From Corynebacterium hindlerae (lineage in GTDB: Bacteria; Actinomycetota; Actinomycetes; Mycobacteriales; Mycobacteriaceae), in assembly GCF_014117265.1 (NCBI RefSeq), contig NZ_CP059833.1:620001-684000 (forward strand): a DNA stretch of 64,000 bases. Direction: 5' to 3'. How positions within the stretch are numbered: position 1 is the first letter of the stretch; the number at the start of each line of letters is the position of its first letter. The notes below the pieces were generated by a model. That model was not told the DNA's origin. It saw nothing but the letters and a program-made list of their open reading frames with translations, and ran no database searches. Of this stretch, positions 25,386 through 34,081 are shown one piece after another. Made by a program: the position numbers and the translations under genes.

Positions 25386-26594
25386 CTAACGAGCCAACTT
25401 CTTCAGATTCACCGCGGGATCAGCAAGCGCCTCGGGGTCCACCACAACCTTGCGATCAATCAGGCGTCGGGCTGCGCGTACCGCCATTCCCTTGTCGTAC
25501 GCGGTGCAACCAACGATGGTGCTGTCCGGTGCAACGCGGAACACCACTTGTGGTTGTCCTTCTTCATCTGGACGAATCACGGTCTCGCCTTCGGCAGTCA
25601 TTGAGCCGACGCCTTCCACGTGCACGCCATAGCGGTCTGTCCAGAACCAGGATGCGCCGTGCTCTGGTAGCTCTTGCCCGCAGATATCAGCGGCAGCGGT
25701 TTGCGCGTCGAAGATTGCGGACTCCCAGTGCTCGTGGCGTCGTTCCAGGGTGCCGTCGGCATTGCGCACGCGAGCGCAGTCACCTACCGCCCAGATCCCG
25801 TCAGCGGTGGTGCGCTGAGCATGATCGACCAGAACGCCACCGTCGCATTCCAGTTCTGCGGACTTGGCCAGGTTTTCTTCTGGGATGATGCCCACTGCAA
25901 CCAGGACTACGTCTGCAGTCACGGTGTCTTTGCCATCGATGTCGATGACGAAGGTGGCGCCTTCTCGACGGATGCCCGTCGTAAAGCCGGCCACGGTCTC
26001 AACGCCGTGCGCTGCGTGCAGCGCATGCAGACGCTCGGCAATTTCCTTACCGACGGCTGGTACCAGCGCTACTGGAACAGGATCGATGAGGGTGACTTCA
26101 GCGCCCAACTCTCGGGCACTCGACGCAACTTCGGCACCAATCAGACCAGCGCCGATGATGGCCAAACGAGTGCCTTTGCCCAGGGCCTTCTTCAGACGCT
26201 GCGCATCTTCAGTGGTACGAAGCACGAATAGATCTGGGTCATCAAAGCCCGGAGCTGGCAGCGGCCGTGGTAGCCCACCGGTAGCCAGCACGAGTTTGTC
26301 AAAAGAGTGGGTCCCACCGCCGTCGAGAACGAGCTCGCGTTCCTCCGGCTTGATCCGATCCACCTTTGCCTTGACCAGGGTGACCTTGTTTTCCTCATAC
26401 CAGCTACGCGGAGCGAGCAGAAGTTGTTCGGCGTTCTTGGAGCCCTGCAGGATTTCCTTTGACAGTGGCGGACGATCGTAGGGGTAACCGAGTGGATCGA
26501 TGATGGTCACGGCACCTTCGAAGCCACGGTTGCGCAGTTCCGCAGCCACGGTGTACCCGCCGATACCGCCACCTACGATGGTGACATTACTCAT
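25386..26594 (-). CDS. hcaD: Ferredoxin-NAD(+) reductase of the dioxygenase system
   Basis: About 402 residues, glutathione-reductase-like FAD/NADH flavoprotein (HcaD/BphA4). FAD-binding TIVGGGIGGYTVAAELRNRG at the N-terminus, YPYDRPPLSKEIL (~45), NAD-binding AIIGAGLIGAEVASSARELG (~148) and the second FAD motif GIWAVGDCARVRN (~270). It passes electrons from NADH to the Rieske ferredoxin. The start at 26594 is chosen because ATGAGTAA overlaps the ferredoxin stop by 8 nt and the GGGIGG motif then sits at residue 7. Confidence 0.92.
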   Translation of the reverse strand: MSNVTIVGGGIGGYTVAAELRNRGFEGAVTIIDPLGYPYDRPPLSKEILQGSKNAEQLLLAPRSWYEENKVTLVKAKVDRIKPEERELVLDGGGTHSFDKLVLATGGLPRPLPAPGFDDPDLFVLRTTEDAQRLKKALGKGTRLAIIGAGLIGAEVASSARELGAEVTLIDPVPVALVPAVGKEIAERLHALHAAHGVETVAGFTTGIRREGATFVIDIDGKDTVTADVVLVAVGIIPEENLAKSAELECDGGVLVDHAQRTTADGIWAVGDCARVRNADGTLERRHEHWESAIFDAQTAAADICGQELPEHGASWFWTDRYGVHVEGVGSMTAEGETVIRPDEEGQPQVVFRVAPDSTIVGCTAYDKGMAVRAARRLIDRKVVVDPEALADPAVNLKKLAR

Positions 26595-26937
26595 CGGTGG
26601 CCTCCGCCGGAGTGCCTGGGTAGAGCCACACTTCATCGTCACGAATCTCAACCTTGTGGGTGTTGGTGTCCTCGGATGCTGGCATGCACAGGACCTTGCC
26701 GGTCTTCAGGCAGAAACGACCGGAGTGCATCGGGCACTCAACTTCGTTTCCTTCGATCCAGCCGTCTGCCAGTGACGCATCTGCGTGGGTGCAGATGTCA
26801 TCGAGCGCGTAGTATTCGTCTTCATCGGTGCGGAAGACTGCGATGCCTACTGGGTGGCCAGACGTCTCTGGAGAAACAACGATTGCTTCCTCCTGCTCGA
26901 TGTCGTCGACCTGGGCTACTTTGACGGGATTGCTCAT
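26587..26937 (-). CDS. hcaC: Rieske ferredoxin of the dioxygenase system
   Basis: 116 residues, soluble Rieske-type [2Fe-2S] ferredoxin. Cluster motifs are CTHADASL (~46) and CPMHSGRF (~66), that is, C-x-H plus C-x2-H. It shuttles electrons from the reductase to the terminal oxygenase. It is the only ferredoxin in the island, so it may serve both dioxygenases. It lies 26 nt after the alpha subunit and overlaps the reductase start by 8 nt. Confidence 0.93.
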   Translation of the reverse strand: MSNPVKVAQVDDIEQEEAIVVSPETSGHPVGIAVFRTDEDEYYALDDICTHADASLADGWIEGNEVECPMHSGRFCLKTGKVLCMPASEDTNTHKVEIRDDEVWLYPGTPAEATDE

Positions 26938-26963
26938 GGGTATGCTCCTATGTTCGGTGTCGG

Positions 26964-28298
26964 TTACTGATCGGTGTTTTCATGCCATGCTGGCGTGGAC
27001 ATCAGCTCACGCCACCTGCGGTAGAGGCCACGACCTGCTGCATCGGAGTACAGCTCGGAGGTGGTTCCTGGGTAGTCTTCGCGCTGTTGCTCAGTACCCA
27101 TACCCATCTGGTAGTTGAGCGCGGTGTTGCCGACCATGAACGCGTGTGCGTTGGCCTGGCATTCAGACCAGTTTTCTCCGTCGTCCTGCTCGAAGATGCC
27201 GGACGGGCCAAAAGTGCGGAGGTTGTAGAGGCGCTGAGCGCGACGTACTTCCTCGGGCATGGACTTATCCAGGACGGTCCAGGACCACACTTCCATCTTG
27301 TTCGGGCCCTTTGGGTGCCAGACGCGGATGGAACCATTCACCGGAAGGTAGGAGAAGTTAGGGAACACCGTGGCGTGACCGTTGGTCAGCGGTCCCATGA
27401 CTTGCTCTGGAGACAGGCGCTCACGGAGGAAGTCGTAGTCGTAGTATTCGTGTACTGGTTGGGCGTCGAAGCGGTTCTTCGGGTGGACTGGGAAGCCAGC
27501 ACCATTGCCGCGTTCGTCGGTGTATTGGCGTCCGGTACGCTGCGCGATTTCTTTCTTTGGTCCCTTGCCCGTTGGAGACATCACCATCAGCGCGGATGCA
27601 TGGGACATGTTGACGTGGTACCAGTCGGTTGCGAACTGTTCAGCTGCGAGCTTCCAGTTGCCTTCCAAAACCCATTTGGTCACGCCCCCGACAACGGTGG
27701 TGCCTTCTGGATCACGGTCCATGAAGGCATCGATGTACCACTTCATCTCTCCGAGCGCGTCTTCCAGCGGTTCGGCGTCTTTGTCCCAGTTGGCAAAGAT
27801 GAGGCCCTTGTAGCTTTCGACACGTGGTGCGGTCACCAGGCCCCAGTCCGCGAGATTGAAGTCGGACGAGTAGGACTCCTGCGCTGGTACGTTGACGAGG
27901 TTGCCATCGAGGTCGTAGGACCAACCGTGGTAGGTACAGGTGAAGTTTTTGGTGGATCCCATGTCTGCACGGCAGACGCGGGCGCCACGGTGACGGCAGT
28001 TGTTCAGCAGAACGCGGATTTCGCGCTTCTTGTTCATAGAAGCGATGACTGGGTCTTCGCCCATGTAGGTCTGGAAGAAGTCGCCTGGCTTCTTGAACTG
28101 ATCCTCGTGCGCGATGAACAGCCAGCTGCGGGCGAAGATGCGACGCATTTCCTGGTTGTAGACCTTCTCGTCAGAGAAGATACGTCGATCGATTAGGCCA
28201 CCTTCTGGGTTGACCATGCCGGTGACGTCAAGGTTCTCCTCCAAGCCTTCCGGCCTGGTGAGCCCTGCCCGAGGCATGGGGTTGTCAGGGGTGCACAT
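26964..28298 (-). CDS. hcaE: Aromatic-ring-hydroxylating dioxygenase, alpha subunit (system 2; phenylpropionate/biphenyl type)
   Basis: 444 residues. Rieske site CRHRGARVCRADMGSTKNFTC...H (~100-124). Mononuclear iron site EQFATDWYHVNMSH (~225) with D-x2-H-x4-H. It is the first gene of the eight-gene operon, preceded by GGAGG 4 nt before the ATG. With ferredoxin, reductase, beta subunit and dihydrodiol dehydrogenase it makes a complete multicomponent dioxygenase. The linked mhpB-D-F-E genes suggest 3-phenylpropionate or cinnamate as substrate. A biphenyl or alkylbenzene substrate cannot be excluded. Confidence 0.92.
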   Translation of the reverse strand: MCTPDNPMPRAGLTRPEGLEENLDVTGMVNPEGGLIDRRIFSDEKVYNQEMRRIFARSWLFIAHEDQFKKPGDFFQTYMGEDPVIASMNKKREIRVLLNNCRHRGARVCRADMGSTKNFTCTYHGWSYDLDGNLVNVPAQESYSSDFNLADWGLVTAPRVESYKGLIFANWDKDAEPLEDALGEMKWYIDAFMDRDPEGTTVVGGVTKWVLEGNWKLAAEQFATDWYHVNMSHASALMVMSPTGKGPKKEIAQRTGRQYTDERGNGAGFPVHPKNRFDAQPVHEYYDYDFLRERLSPEQVMGPLTNGHATVFPNFSYLPVNGSIRVWHPKGPNKMEVWSWTVLDKSMPEEVRRAQRLYNLRTFGPSGIFEQDDGENWSECQANAHAFMVGNTALNYQMGMGTEQQREDYPGTTSELYSDAAGRGLYRRWRELMSTPAWHENTDQ

Positions 28299-28426
28299 AG
28301 TTCCTCCTTGATTACTACGGGGAATCCCATTTGAGATCCACCGACCATTCAGGACTTTTTGTAATCCGGTTCACAATTGGGTGATGGCATTACTTTGCTC
28401 CCGATGTGAGTCAAATTAAAACTGCC

Positions 28427-28443
28427 GTTCCGCCTAGCGGAAC
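28427..28443. promoter_or_regulatory. Aromatic-regulon operator, site 4 (between hcaE operon and iclR-type gene)
   Basis: A perfect palindrome GTTCC-GCCTAGC-GGAAC, in which the inner GC/GC also pairs. It lies in the 324-bp divergent intergenic region (28299-28622), centred 137 bp before hcaE and ~190 bp before the regulator. Reading toward hcaE, a TTGACT box follows it within ~15 nt, consistent with a regulator bound just upstream of a -35. Reading toward the regulator, a TACGAT -10-like box is at 28588. Nothing else is recognised in this region. Confidence 0.73.
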
Positions 28444-28622
28444 GATTGATATGAGCGCTTACCCCCGCTGGCGATAATGAAACACATCTCAGCTAGCCAG
28501 GTCCTCGGTTTTCCCAAGTGAATCAATGACTGCCACCCCCGGGGTTAGTCACAACGCTTGCGAACTTTTTGGGAATCGCCCACCGAGTACGATGTAAGAA
28601 AAAATGAAAAGAGGTTCCTCCC

Positions 28623-29417
28623 GTGGCTACTGCGCCAGACACCCGCAGCGCCGTCGATAAGGCGTTCAGTTTGCTGCGTTGCTTCAGCCCCAATGACGCG
28701 TCCGGCGTCGGCGTGAGTGAACTCGCTCGCCGTGCTGAGCTATCCAAATCCACTGCTCACCGGCTGCTCGCAATGCTCGTGGCCAATGGCGCGGTGGAAC
28801 GAGCTGACGATGTGTACCGACTCGGCCCGCTCTGCTTCGAACTGACTCAGCAGTCGGTCAGCGAGTCCGCCGAAATGATCAGTGAAGTACTCACTCCTCA
28901 CCTGGCTGCACTGTTTGAGCAGACTAGGCACACGGTTCAGTTGGGGTATTTGGAAGGCACTGAGGTGGTGTACGTGAACAAGCTGTTCTCGGCCCAGCGC
29001 GTATCCTCCCCTTCCCGCATCGGCGGGCGCGCCCCTGCGGTGTGCACGGGAATTGGTAAGGCCCTGCTCGCGTGGGACGAGACCCGACTCGAGTCCGCAC
29101 TGCAACGTGGTCTTCCGAAATGGACGCCCTACACCATCACTGACCCTGAGGAACTGCGCCAGGAGCTGGAACAGGTTCGTCTCGAGGGCTTCGCATACGA
29201 CAGGCAAGAAATCGCACTCGGCCTGTCCTGCATCGCCGCTCCAATTTTCGGCCGAAATAACCAGGCAGTAGCAGCGATGTCCATTTCGGGGCACGCCGCG
29301 CAGTTTAAACCCGACGTTTTTGCCAATGCTTTACGACGCACCTGTGCCGCCGCAAGCAAGTCCCTCCTGAATTTCCAGCGCCAACAGGAACGAAAAAAAC
29401 CGCTAGCCAGCACGTAA
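28623..29417 (+). CDS. IclR-family transcriptional regulator (MhpR-like)
   Basis: 264 residues. The N-terminal winged helix-turn-helix (~5-60: SAVDKAFSLLRCF, SKSTAHRLLAMLVANGAVER, YRLG) is followed by the IclR effector domain (~80-255, with VYVNKLFS, RAPAVCTGIGKALLAW, and CIAAPIFGRNNQAVAAMSISG). E. coli MhpR, the activator of the mhp genes, belongs to the same family. It is the only regulator in the island and is transcribed away from the hcaE operon. It probably binds the five GTTCC-N7-GGAAC sites with an aromatic acid as effector. Start is GTG with AGAGG upstream. Confidence 0.9.
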   Translation: MATAPDTRSAVDKAFSLLRCFSPNDASGVGVSELARRAELSKSTAHRLLAMLVANGAVERADDVYRLGPLCFELTQQSVSESAEMISEVLTPHLAALFEQTRHTVQLGYLEGTEVVYVNKLFSAQRVSSPSRIGGRAPAVCTGIGKALLAWDETRLESALQRGLPKWTPYTITDPEELRQELEQVRLEGFAYDRQEIALGLSCIAAPIFGRNNQAVAAMSISGHAAQFKPDVFANALRRTCAAASKSLLNFQRQQERKKPLAST

Positions 29418-29446
29418 TCCACGCTGGCTAGCGGCCAAGCCAAGGC

Positions 29447-30451
29447 TTAGGCGTTCTTCAGGGCCACAGCAACATCAATAATCATGTCTTCCTGACCGCC
29501 CACGTAACCACGGCGGCCAACTTCCCGCAAGATATCAGCGGTAGGTACGCCGTAGCGCTCCGACGCCCGCTCGGCGTGGAGCAGGAAGGAGTTGTAGACG
29601 CCCATTTGACCTTGGACGATCGAACCGCGGTCCATCGCTGGCAGGCGAGGCACCATAGGCTTAAGAACGTCCTCCGCCGCGGACAGGATCTTCGGGATAT
29701 CCACGCCGGTCTCAATCCCCAGGCGGTCAAAGGCAGTCGCGAGCACTTCCGTCGGAGAGTTACCTGCACCAGCGCCCAGGCCTGCGAGGGAACCGTCGAT
29801 CTGCTGTGCACCGGCACGGACCGCAAGAACAGAGTTGGCAACACCGAAGGACAGGTTCTGGTGACCGTGATAACCAACCTGAGCTTCGTCGCCAATCTCG
29901 TCCAGGATAGCCTTCACGCGGTCGCTGGCCTCTTCCATGATGAGCGCACCAGCGGAGTCAACCACGTACACGCACTGGCAGCCAGCGTCCACCATGATCC
30001 TGGCCTGCTTAGCTAGGCCGGCAGGATCCAGGCGGTGAGACAACATGAGGAAACCACCGGTTTCCATGCCAAGGTCACGGGCAGCCTGGAAGTGCTTGAT
30101 GGAGACATCTGCTTCCGTGCAGTGCGTCGCCACACGGACCATCCCAGCGCCACGCGCATGCGCTTCCTTCAGATCGGCCACAGTGCCGAGGCCCGGCAAC
30201 AACAACACCGCAATCTTTGCCTGCTTCGCCTCATCCACGGCTGCGGACACCAAATCCAGCTCGTTGGTCTTGGAGAAACCGTAGTTGAAAGAAGAACCAC
30301 CCAGGCCATCGCCGTGCGTGACTTCGATGAGTTGAATTCCGGCGTCGTCAAGCGCGCGTACGACGGCGCGCACCTGCTCCTCTGTGTACTGGTGACGCAC
30401 TGCGTGGGAACCATCGCGGAGAGTGGTGTCATTGATACGAATCTTGGTCAT
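29447..30451 (-). CDS. mhpE: 4-Hydroxy-2-oxovalerate aldolase
   Basis: 334 residues, DmpG/MhpE family TIM-barrel aldolase with a C-terminal communication domain. N-terminal metal-site motif INDTTLRDGSHAVRHQYT, then the metal-ligand region GYHGHQNLSFGVANS (~195). It cleaves 4-hydroxy-2-oxovalerate to pyruvate and acetaldehyde and channels acetaldehyde to MhpF. I chose the ATG at 30451, 1 nt after the mhpF stop; longer starts run into mhpF. It is the last gene of the mhpB-D-F-E operon. Confidence 0.96.
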   Translation of the reverse strand: MTKIRINDTTLRDGSHAVRHQYTEEQVRAVVRALDDAGIQLIEVTHGDGLGGSSFNYGFSKTNELDLVSAAVDEAKQAKIAVLLLPGLGTVADLKEAHARGAGMVRVATHCTEADVSIKHFQAARDLGMETGGFLMLSHRLDPAGLAKQARIMVDAGCQCVYVVDSAGALIMEEASDRVKAILDEIGDEAQVGYHGHQNLSFGVANSVLAVRAGAQQIDGSLAGLGAGAGNSPTEVLATAFDRLGIETGVDIPKILSAAEDVLKPMVPRLPAMDRGSIVQGQMGVYNSFLLHAERASERYGVPTADILREVGRRGYVGGQEDMIIDVAVALKNA

Positions 30452-30452
30452 G

Positions 30453-31376
30453 TTACTTTCCTTCCCCACGCAGCACATCAACCATGCGGTCGGCGGTCGC
30501 CACCGCAGCGGCGGTAATGATATCGAGGTTTCCGGCATAATCCGGCAGGTAATCGGCAGCTCCAGCGACCTCCAGCAAGACGGTCACCCGGCCCCACCCC
30601 TGCCAATCTTCGCGAGCCTCATCAAACTGCGGCTCGGCAGTAAGACGGTACCCAGGAACGTAAGCCTGCACCGTTTCCACCATGTGCTCGATGGATTGGC
30701 GAATCTGATCCCGCAGCTCACCCGGGGCCGCGGCCTCCGGAGGCAACGCACAGTACACGGTGTTGCGCATCATCATCGGCGGCTCAACCGGATTCAGGAT
30801 CAAGATCGCCTTGGCCTTCTTCGCACCGCCGACCTGTTCCAACGCTGCCGCAGTGGTCTGCATGAACTCGTCAATATTGGCACGCGTACCAGGGCCGGCA
30901 GAACGAGACGAAATAGACGCCACGATCTCGGCGTACTCGACCGGAATGACGCGAGAGACTGCAGCAACAATCGGGGTGGTTGCCTGACCGCCACAAGTAA
31001 TCATGTTGACGTTATCTACGTCCTGCAGCTCATCCAGGTTCACCGCTGGGCAGAAGTATGGGCCCACCGCTGCCGGGGTAAGGTCGATCGCCCGAATGCC
31101 CGCCTCACGGTAGAGGGGCGCATTAGCCTGATGAGCATACGCGGAGGTCGCTTCGAACACCAGGTCAGGCTTAACATCCTGTTCCAGCATCCATTCCACG
31201 CCGCCTGCCGACGCCTGGACACCCAAATCTTCGGCTCGCTTCAAACCATCCGACGTAGGATCTACACCGATCATGTAAATCGGCTCAACGTTCTTGGAAT
31301 TCTTCTGCAGCTTCATCAGCAGGTCAGTACCAATGTTTCCTGGCCCGACGATAGCCGCTTTTAGCTTTTCTGCCAT
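30453..31376 (-). CDS. mhpF: Acetaldehyde dehydrogenase (acylating)
   Basis: 307 residues. NAD-binding [17 protein letters not shown] at the N-terminus. The catalytic Cys lies in [13 protein letters not shown] (~130), followed by the [11 protein letters not shown] region. It oxidises acetaldehyde plus CoA to acetyl-CoA, in a channelling complex with the aldolase encoded 1 nt downstream. A clear AGGGGAGAAG ribosome-binding region precedes the ATG. Confidence 0.96.
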   Translation of the reverse strand: MAEKLKAAIVGPGNIGTDLLMKLQKNSKNVEPIYMIGVDPTSDGLKRAEDLGVQASAGGVEWMLEQDVKPDLVFEATSAYAHQANAPLYREAGIRAIDLTPAAVGPYFCPAVNLDELQDVDNVNMITCGGQATTPIVAAVSRVIPVEYAEIVASISSRSAGPGTRANIDEFMQTTAAALEQVGGAKKAKAILILNPVEPPMMMRNTVYCALPPEAAAPGELRDQIRQSIEHMVETVQAYVPGYRLTAEPQFDEAREDWQGWGRVTVLLEVAGAADYLPDYAGNLDIITAAAVATADRMVDVLRGEGK

Positions 31377-31399
31377 CTTCTCCCCTTATTCTTTTTTAA

Positions 31400-32176
31400 T
31401 TAGCTAAACGAAACGCTCAGTTGGCCGTAGCGACCAAAATCGACATCAACGGTGGAGCCAGGAATCACCGGTGCTGCGGCACAGAAGCTTCCGGTGAGCA
31501 CAATGTCGCCGGCCTTCAGTCCAACTCCTTGCTCCCCCAATGTCTGGGCGAGCCACACGAGAGGCTCAACCGGGTGTCCCATTACAGCGGAACCTTCGCC
31601 CGTGCCCGCAACCTCACCATCAATGGTCATGGTTGCTGGTACCGACGGCAGATCATCAAAAACAATCTCTTCAGCAACGTTGCCCAAGACGATCGCAGCG
31701 CAGGATGCGTTGTCAGCAACGGTATCCACAAGCTTGATGTCCCAATCGCGGACGCGAGAGTCAATGATTTCCACAGCCAGGAACGTCTCCCCGATCGCCT
31801 CACGCACCTCATCCATAGTGGCGGTGGCCGGCAGGTCACGGTTCAGGACGAAACCCAACTCAGGCTCGACCTTTGGAGAAATAAACTGAGAAGCGTCGAT
31901 AACGTCACCGGACCGGAATACCTGCTTCTCGGTAAAGAAACCAAAATCTGGCGAATCGACCCCCAGCTGCTGTTGCATCGCGAGGGACGTCAACCCAATT
32001 TTGCGGCCAGCGATCTTCTCGCCTGCAGCAACCAGCATTTCCTCCTGAATCTGCTGAATACGGTATGCGCCGGACAGATCCAAACCAGGCAGAGTCTCTC
32101 GAGGTGGAGTGATTGGCTGCTTGGTCGTGTACGCCTCAGCGAGTTCCTTCGCAACTGCCTCGTAGTTTACGTTCAT
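31400..32176 (-). CDS. mhpD: 2-Keto-4-pentenoate (2-hydroxypentadienoate) hydratase
   Basis: 258 residues, fumarylacetoacetate-hydrolase-like fold of the MhpD/BphH family. Motifs: GRKIGLTSLAMQQQLGVDSPDFG (~57), VEPELGFVLNRDL (~105), EIIDSRVRDWD (~138) and VLTGSFCAA (~228). It hydrates 2-hydroxypenta-2,4-dienoate to 4-hydroxy-2-oxovalerate. I use the ATG at 32176; a TTG directly before it is possible. AAGGAAG lies upstream. It is second in the mhpB-D-F-E operon. Confidence 0.94.
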   Translation of the reverse strand: MNVNYEAVAKELAEAYTTKQPITPPRETLPGLDLSGAYRIQQIQEEMLVAAGEKIAGRKIGLTSLAMQQQLGVDSPDFGFFTEKQVFRSGDVIDASQFISPKVEPELGFVLNRDLPATATMDEVREAIGETFLAVEIIDSRVRDWDIKLVDTVADNASCAAIVLGNVAEEIVFDDLPSVPATMTIDGEVAGTGEGSAVMGHPVEPLVWLAQTLGEQGVGLKAGDIVLTGSFCAAAPVIPGSTVDVDFGRYGQLSVSFS

Positions 32177-32192
32177 CAAAAAGCTTCTTCCT

Positions 32193-33128
32193 TTAACTAG
32201 CGGTCATAATGCCGAAACCAGCGATGTATTCCTTGATCGGCTCATAGAACTGGTAATCCACCGCATACTCAGGATGTGCAGCAGCCAACGCAGAGAACGC
32301 CGCCACCCAGGTGCGGACCTCGTGGGAGGAATGACCAGCAAGCTTGTCCATCTCATCAGCCTGGTACTGGTCAAAGAGTTCTGGCGTACCTGACGCGCAG
32401 ACCTTCATAAACTCCTTGTCCCACTCCGGATTCAGATCCTGAATATCAGCCTGACCGGCAGCGAACGCCTTAGCCGTGTTGATCACGCGTTCTTGGCGCG
32501 CGTTGCGGGCTTCCGGAGTTGGGTTCCGGCCGTCGAGAAGCAATGCCCGCTGTTCCTCGTTCGCGGTCACCCACTGTGGCACCGGCGGGTCGTGGCTCAG
32601 TCCACCGGAAGCAATAAGAAGAATCTTCTCATCGCGGTCTTTCAGGAACTCACCGATCGCCTCTCCCATCAAGCGGACGCGCTGCATCGGCACAAACGGA
32701 CGGGCCAATCCGTTGACATACACCGGGACGGTCTTGCGGGCAGCAATGTCACCAAAGACAATTTCCGCAGGTTGAACCGCACCGTGATCGACTTCCATCT
32801 TGCGAGAAATTGCAATATCAATTCCTTTATCGATCACAAACTGAGCCATCTCTTCAGCGAGCTCGGTAGGAACATCGAGCTCACCTTCCTGAGAATTGTA
32901 ATCACCCACGCTGCGAGCTTTGTACCCAATGCAGTACGGCGGCATCAAATCATAGAAGAACCCGTTGTAATGATCCGGAGCGAACGTCACAATCAGATCA
33001 GGATCAAAATCACGCGCAAAATCCTTCGCGGATTTCAGCGCAGCGCGCAAACTCTGCTCAGCATCCTTCGGAAGCTCATTGATCCCAAGAAGCGGGCTGT
33101 GTGACATGGCCAGCAAAGCAATCGGCAT
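32193..33128 (-). CDS. mhpB: 2,3-Dihydroxyphenylpropionate 1,2-dioxygenase (extradiol, LigB family)
   Basis: 311 residues (E. coli MhpB 314). Type II extradiol dioxygenase. MSHSPLLGI at the N-terminus, FAPDHYNGFFYDLMPPYCIG (~50-70), DHGAVQPAEIVFG (~115) and SGGLSHDPPVPQW (~175) cover the His/Asp residues that bind Fe(II) and act as acid-base. It opens the ring of 2,3-dihydroxyphenylpropionate (or dihydroxycinnamate) meta to a hydroxyl. It heads the mhpB-D-F-E operon, with a perfect regulon palindrome centred 86 bp upstream. Confidence 0.95.
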   Translation of the reverse strand: MPIALLAMSHSPLLGINELPKDAEQSLRAALKSAKDFARDFDPDLIVTFAPDHYNGFFYDLMPPYCIGYKARSVGDYNSQEGELDVPTELAEEMAQFVIDKGIDIAISRKMEVDHGAVQPAEIVFGDIAARKTVPVYVNGLARPFVPMQRVRLMGEAIGEFLKDRDEKILLIASGGLSHDPPVPQWVTANEEQRALLLDGRNPTPEARNARQERVINTAKAFAAGQADIQDLNPEWDKEFMKVCASGTPELFDQYQADEMDKLAGHSSHEVRTWVAAFSALAAAHPEYAVDYQFYEPIKEYIAGFGIMTAS

Positions 33129-33205
33129 GGTAAGTCAAGCTCCTTAAACTCTCGGTATTTGTGTATCGAAAGTCTAAAATGCCGCAAAACACAATCCACG
33201 TCCCT

Positions 33206-33222
33206 GTTCCACTGTTCGGAAC
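33206..33222. promoter_or_regulatory. Aromatic-regulon operator, site 5 (mhpB-D-F-E operon)
   Basis: A perfect palindrome GTTCC-ACTGTTC-GGAAC (extended TGTTCC...GGAACA), in the 153-bp gap between mhpB and the divergent pth, centred 86 bp upstream of mhpB. Confidence 0.73.
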
Positions 33223-33281
33223 AGACAGTCGGAGTAAACACCCTCAGCCCACCCCTCAACAGATGTGCCACAATAGAGAAC

Positions 33282-33857
33282 ATGTCTGAACCATTCCTCA
33301 TCGTCGGCCTTGGCAACCCCGGAGCCAGGTACGAAACCACCCGGCACAATGTGGGATTCATGGCCATCGATGAGATCGCCGAAGATCACATGGGCTCATT
33401 CAACGTCCACAAAAAATCAAACGCGGACATCTTAGAAACCCGGATTGCCAACACCAAGGTGGTCCTCGCCAAGCCACGTACTTTTATGAACCTCTCCGGT
33501 GGCCCGATCCGAGCACTGTGCGACTTCTTTAAAATCCCACCCACCCATGTCATCGTCATCCACGACGAGCTAGACCTGGACTTCGGCACGGTGCGTCTCA
33601 AGCAAGGCGGTGGCGAAAACGGACACAACGGCCTGCGGTCCACTAGCCAAACACTTGGAACCAAGGATTACTACCGCATCCGCATCGGTATCGGCCGCCC
33701 GCCCGGACGACAAGATCCTGCTTCCTACGTGCTCAAACCATTCAGTGTGCAAGAGGCCGCTGATCTAGGAGCCATCTGCGCGGACGCGGCCGAGGGCGCC
33801 GAGTTGATCGTTACCCAGGGACTGGCCGCGGCACAGAATCGTATTCACAGCAAATAA
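33282..33857 (+). CDS. pth: Peptidyl-tRNA hydrolase
   Basis: 191 residues, standard length. It recycles peptidyl-tRNA released from ribosomes. Motifs: FLIVGLGNPGARYETTRHNVGF (catalytic His in TRHN), RTFMNLSGGP (~66), and the HDELDLDFGTVRLKQGGGENGHNGL block (~92-116). The start at 33282 gives the canonical N-terminus; the frame is open upstream through the mhpB operator and is not coding there. It marks the right edge of the island, where core gene order resumes with gapB. Confidence 0.97.
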   Translation: MSEPFLIVGLGNPGARYETTRHNVGFMAIDEIAEDHMGSFNVHKKSNADILETRIANTKVVLAKPRTFMNLSGGPIRALCDFFKIPPTHVIVIHDELDLDFGTVRLKQGGGENGHNGLRSTSQTLGTKDYYRIRIGIGRPPGRQDPASYVLKPFSVQEAADLGAICADAAEGAELIVTQGLAAAQNRIHSK

Positions 33858-33905
33858 GCGCAACATCGGGTAAAGGCACACACTTTTTTACTTAACCCCA
33901 CAAAA

Positions 33906-33999
33906 CCCGGGAAGCATTCCCCGGGTGTCGGTGATTTTTTAAGCTTCACACCTGCTATTTCACTGATTTCGGCCCAAGACCCGGGAAATGCTTCCCGGG
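33906..33999. repeat. REPIN-like element, copy B
   Basis: Arms CCCGGGAAGCATTCCCCGGG (33906-33925) and CCCGGGAAATGCTTCCCGGG (33980-33999), separated by 54 nt. The spacer is almost identical to copy A and homology continues to ~34076 (GGCCGGACACAC). It has the same orientation as copy A. It lies 49 nt after pth. The pth-gapB gap (33858-34204) is filled by this element, a terminator and repeat R1. Confidence 0.85.
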
Positions 34000-34081
34000 T
34001 CTTAGCAAAAAGCTTCGGGGCCGTGGCCGTAGACCCAGGGGTGCAGTAACAACACAAAGCGCTCGGCCGGACACACTAACC

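Noticed and set aside
26982..28196. A 404-codon open frame opposite the hcaE-type alpha subunit
   Set aside because: Shadow of a high-GC gene; the Rieske and iron motifs are on the other strand.
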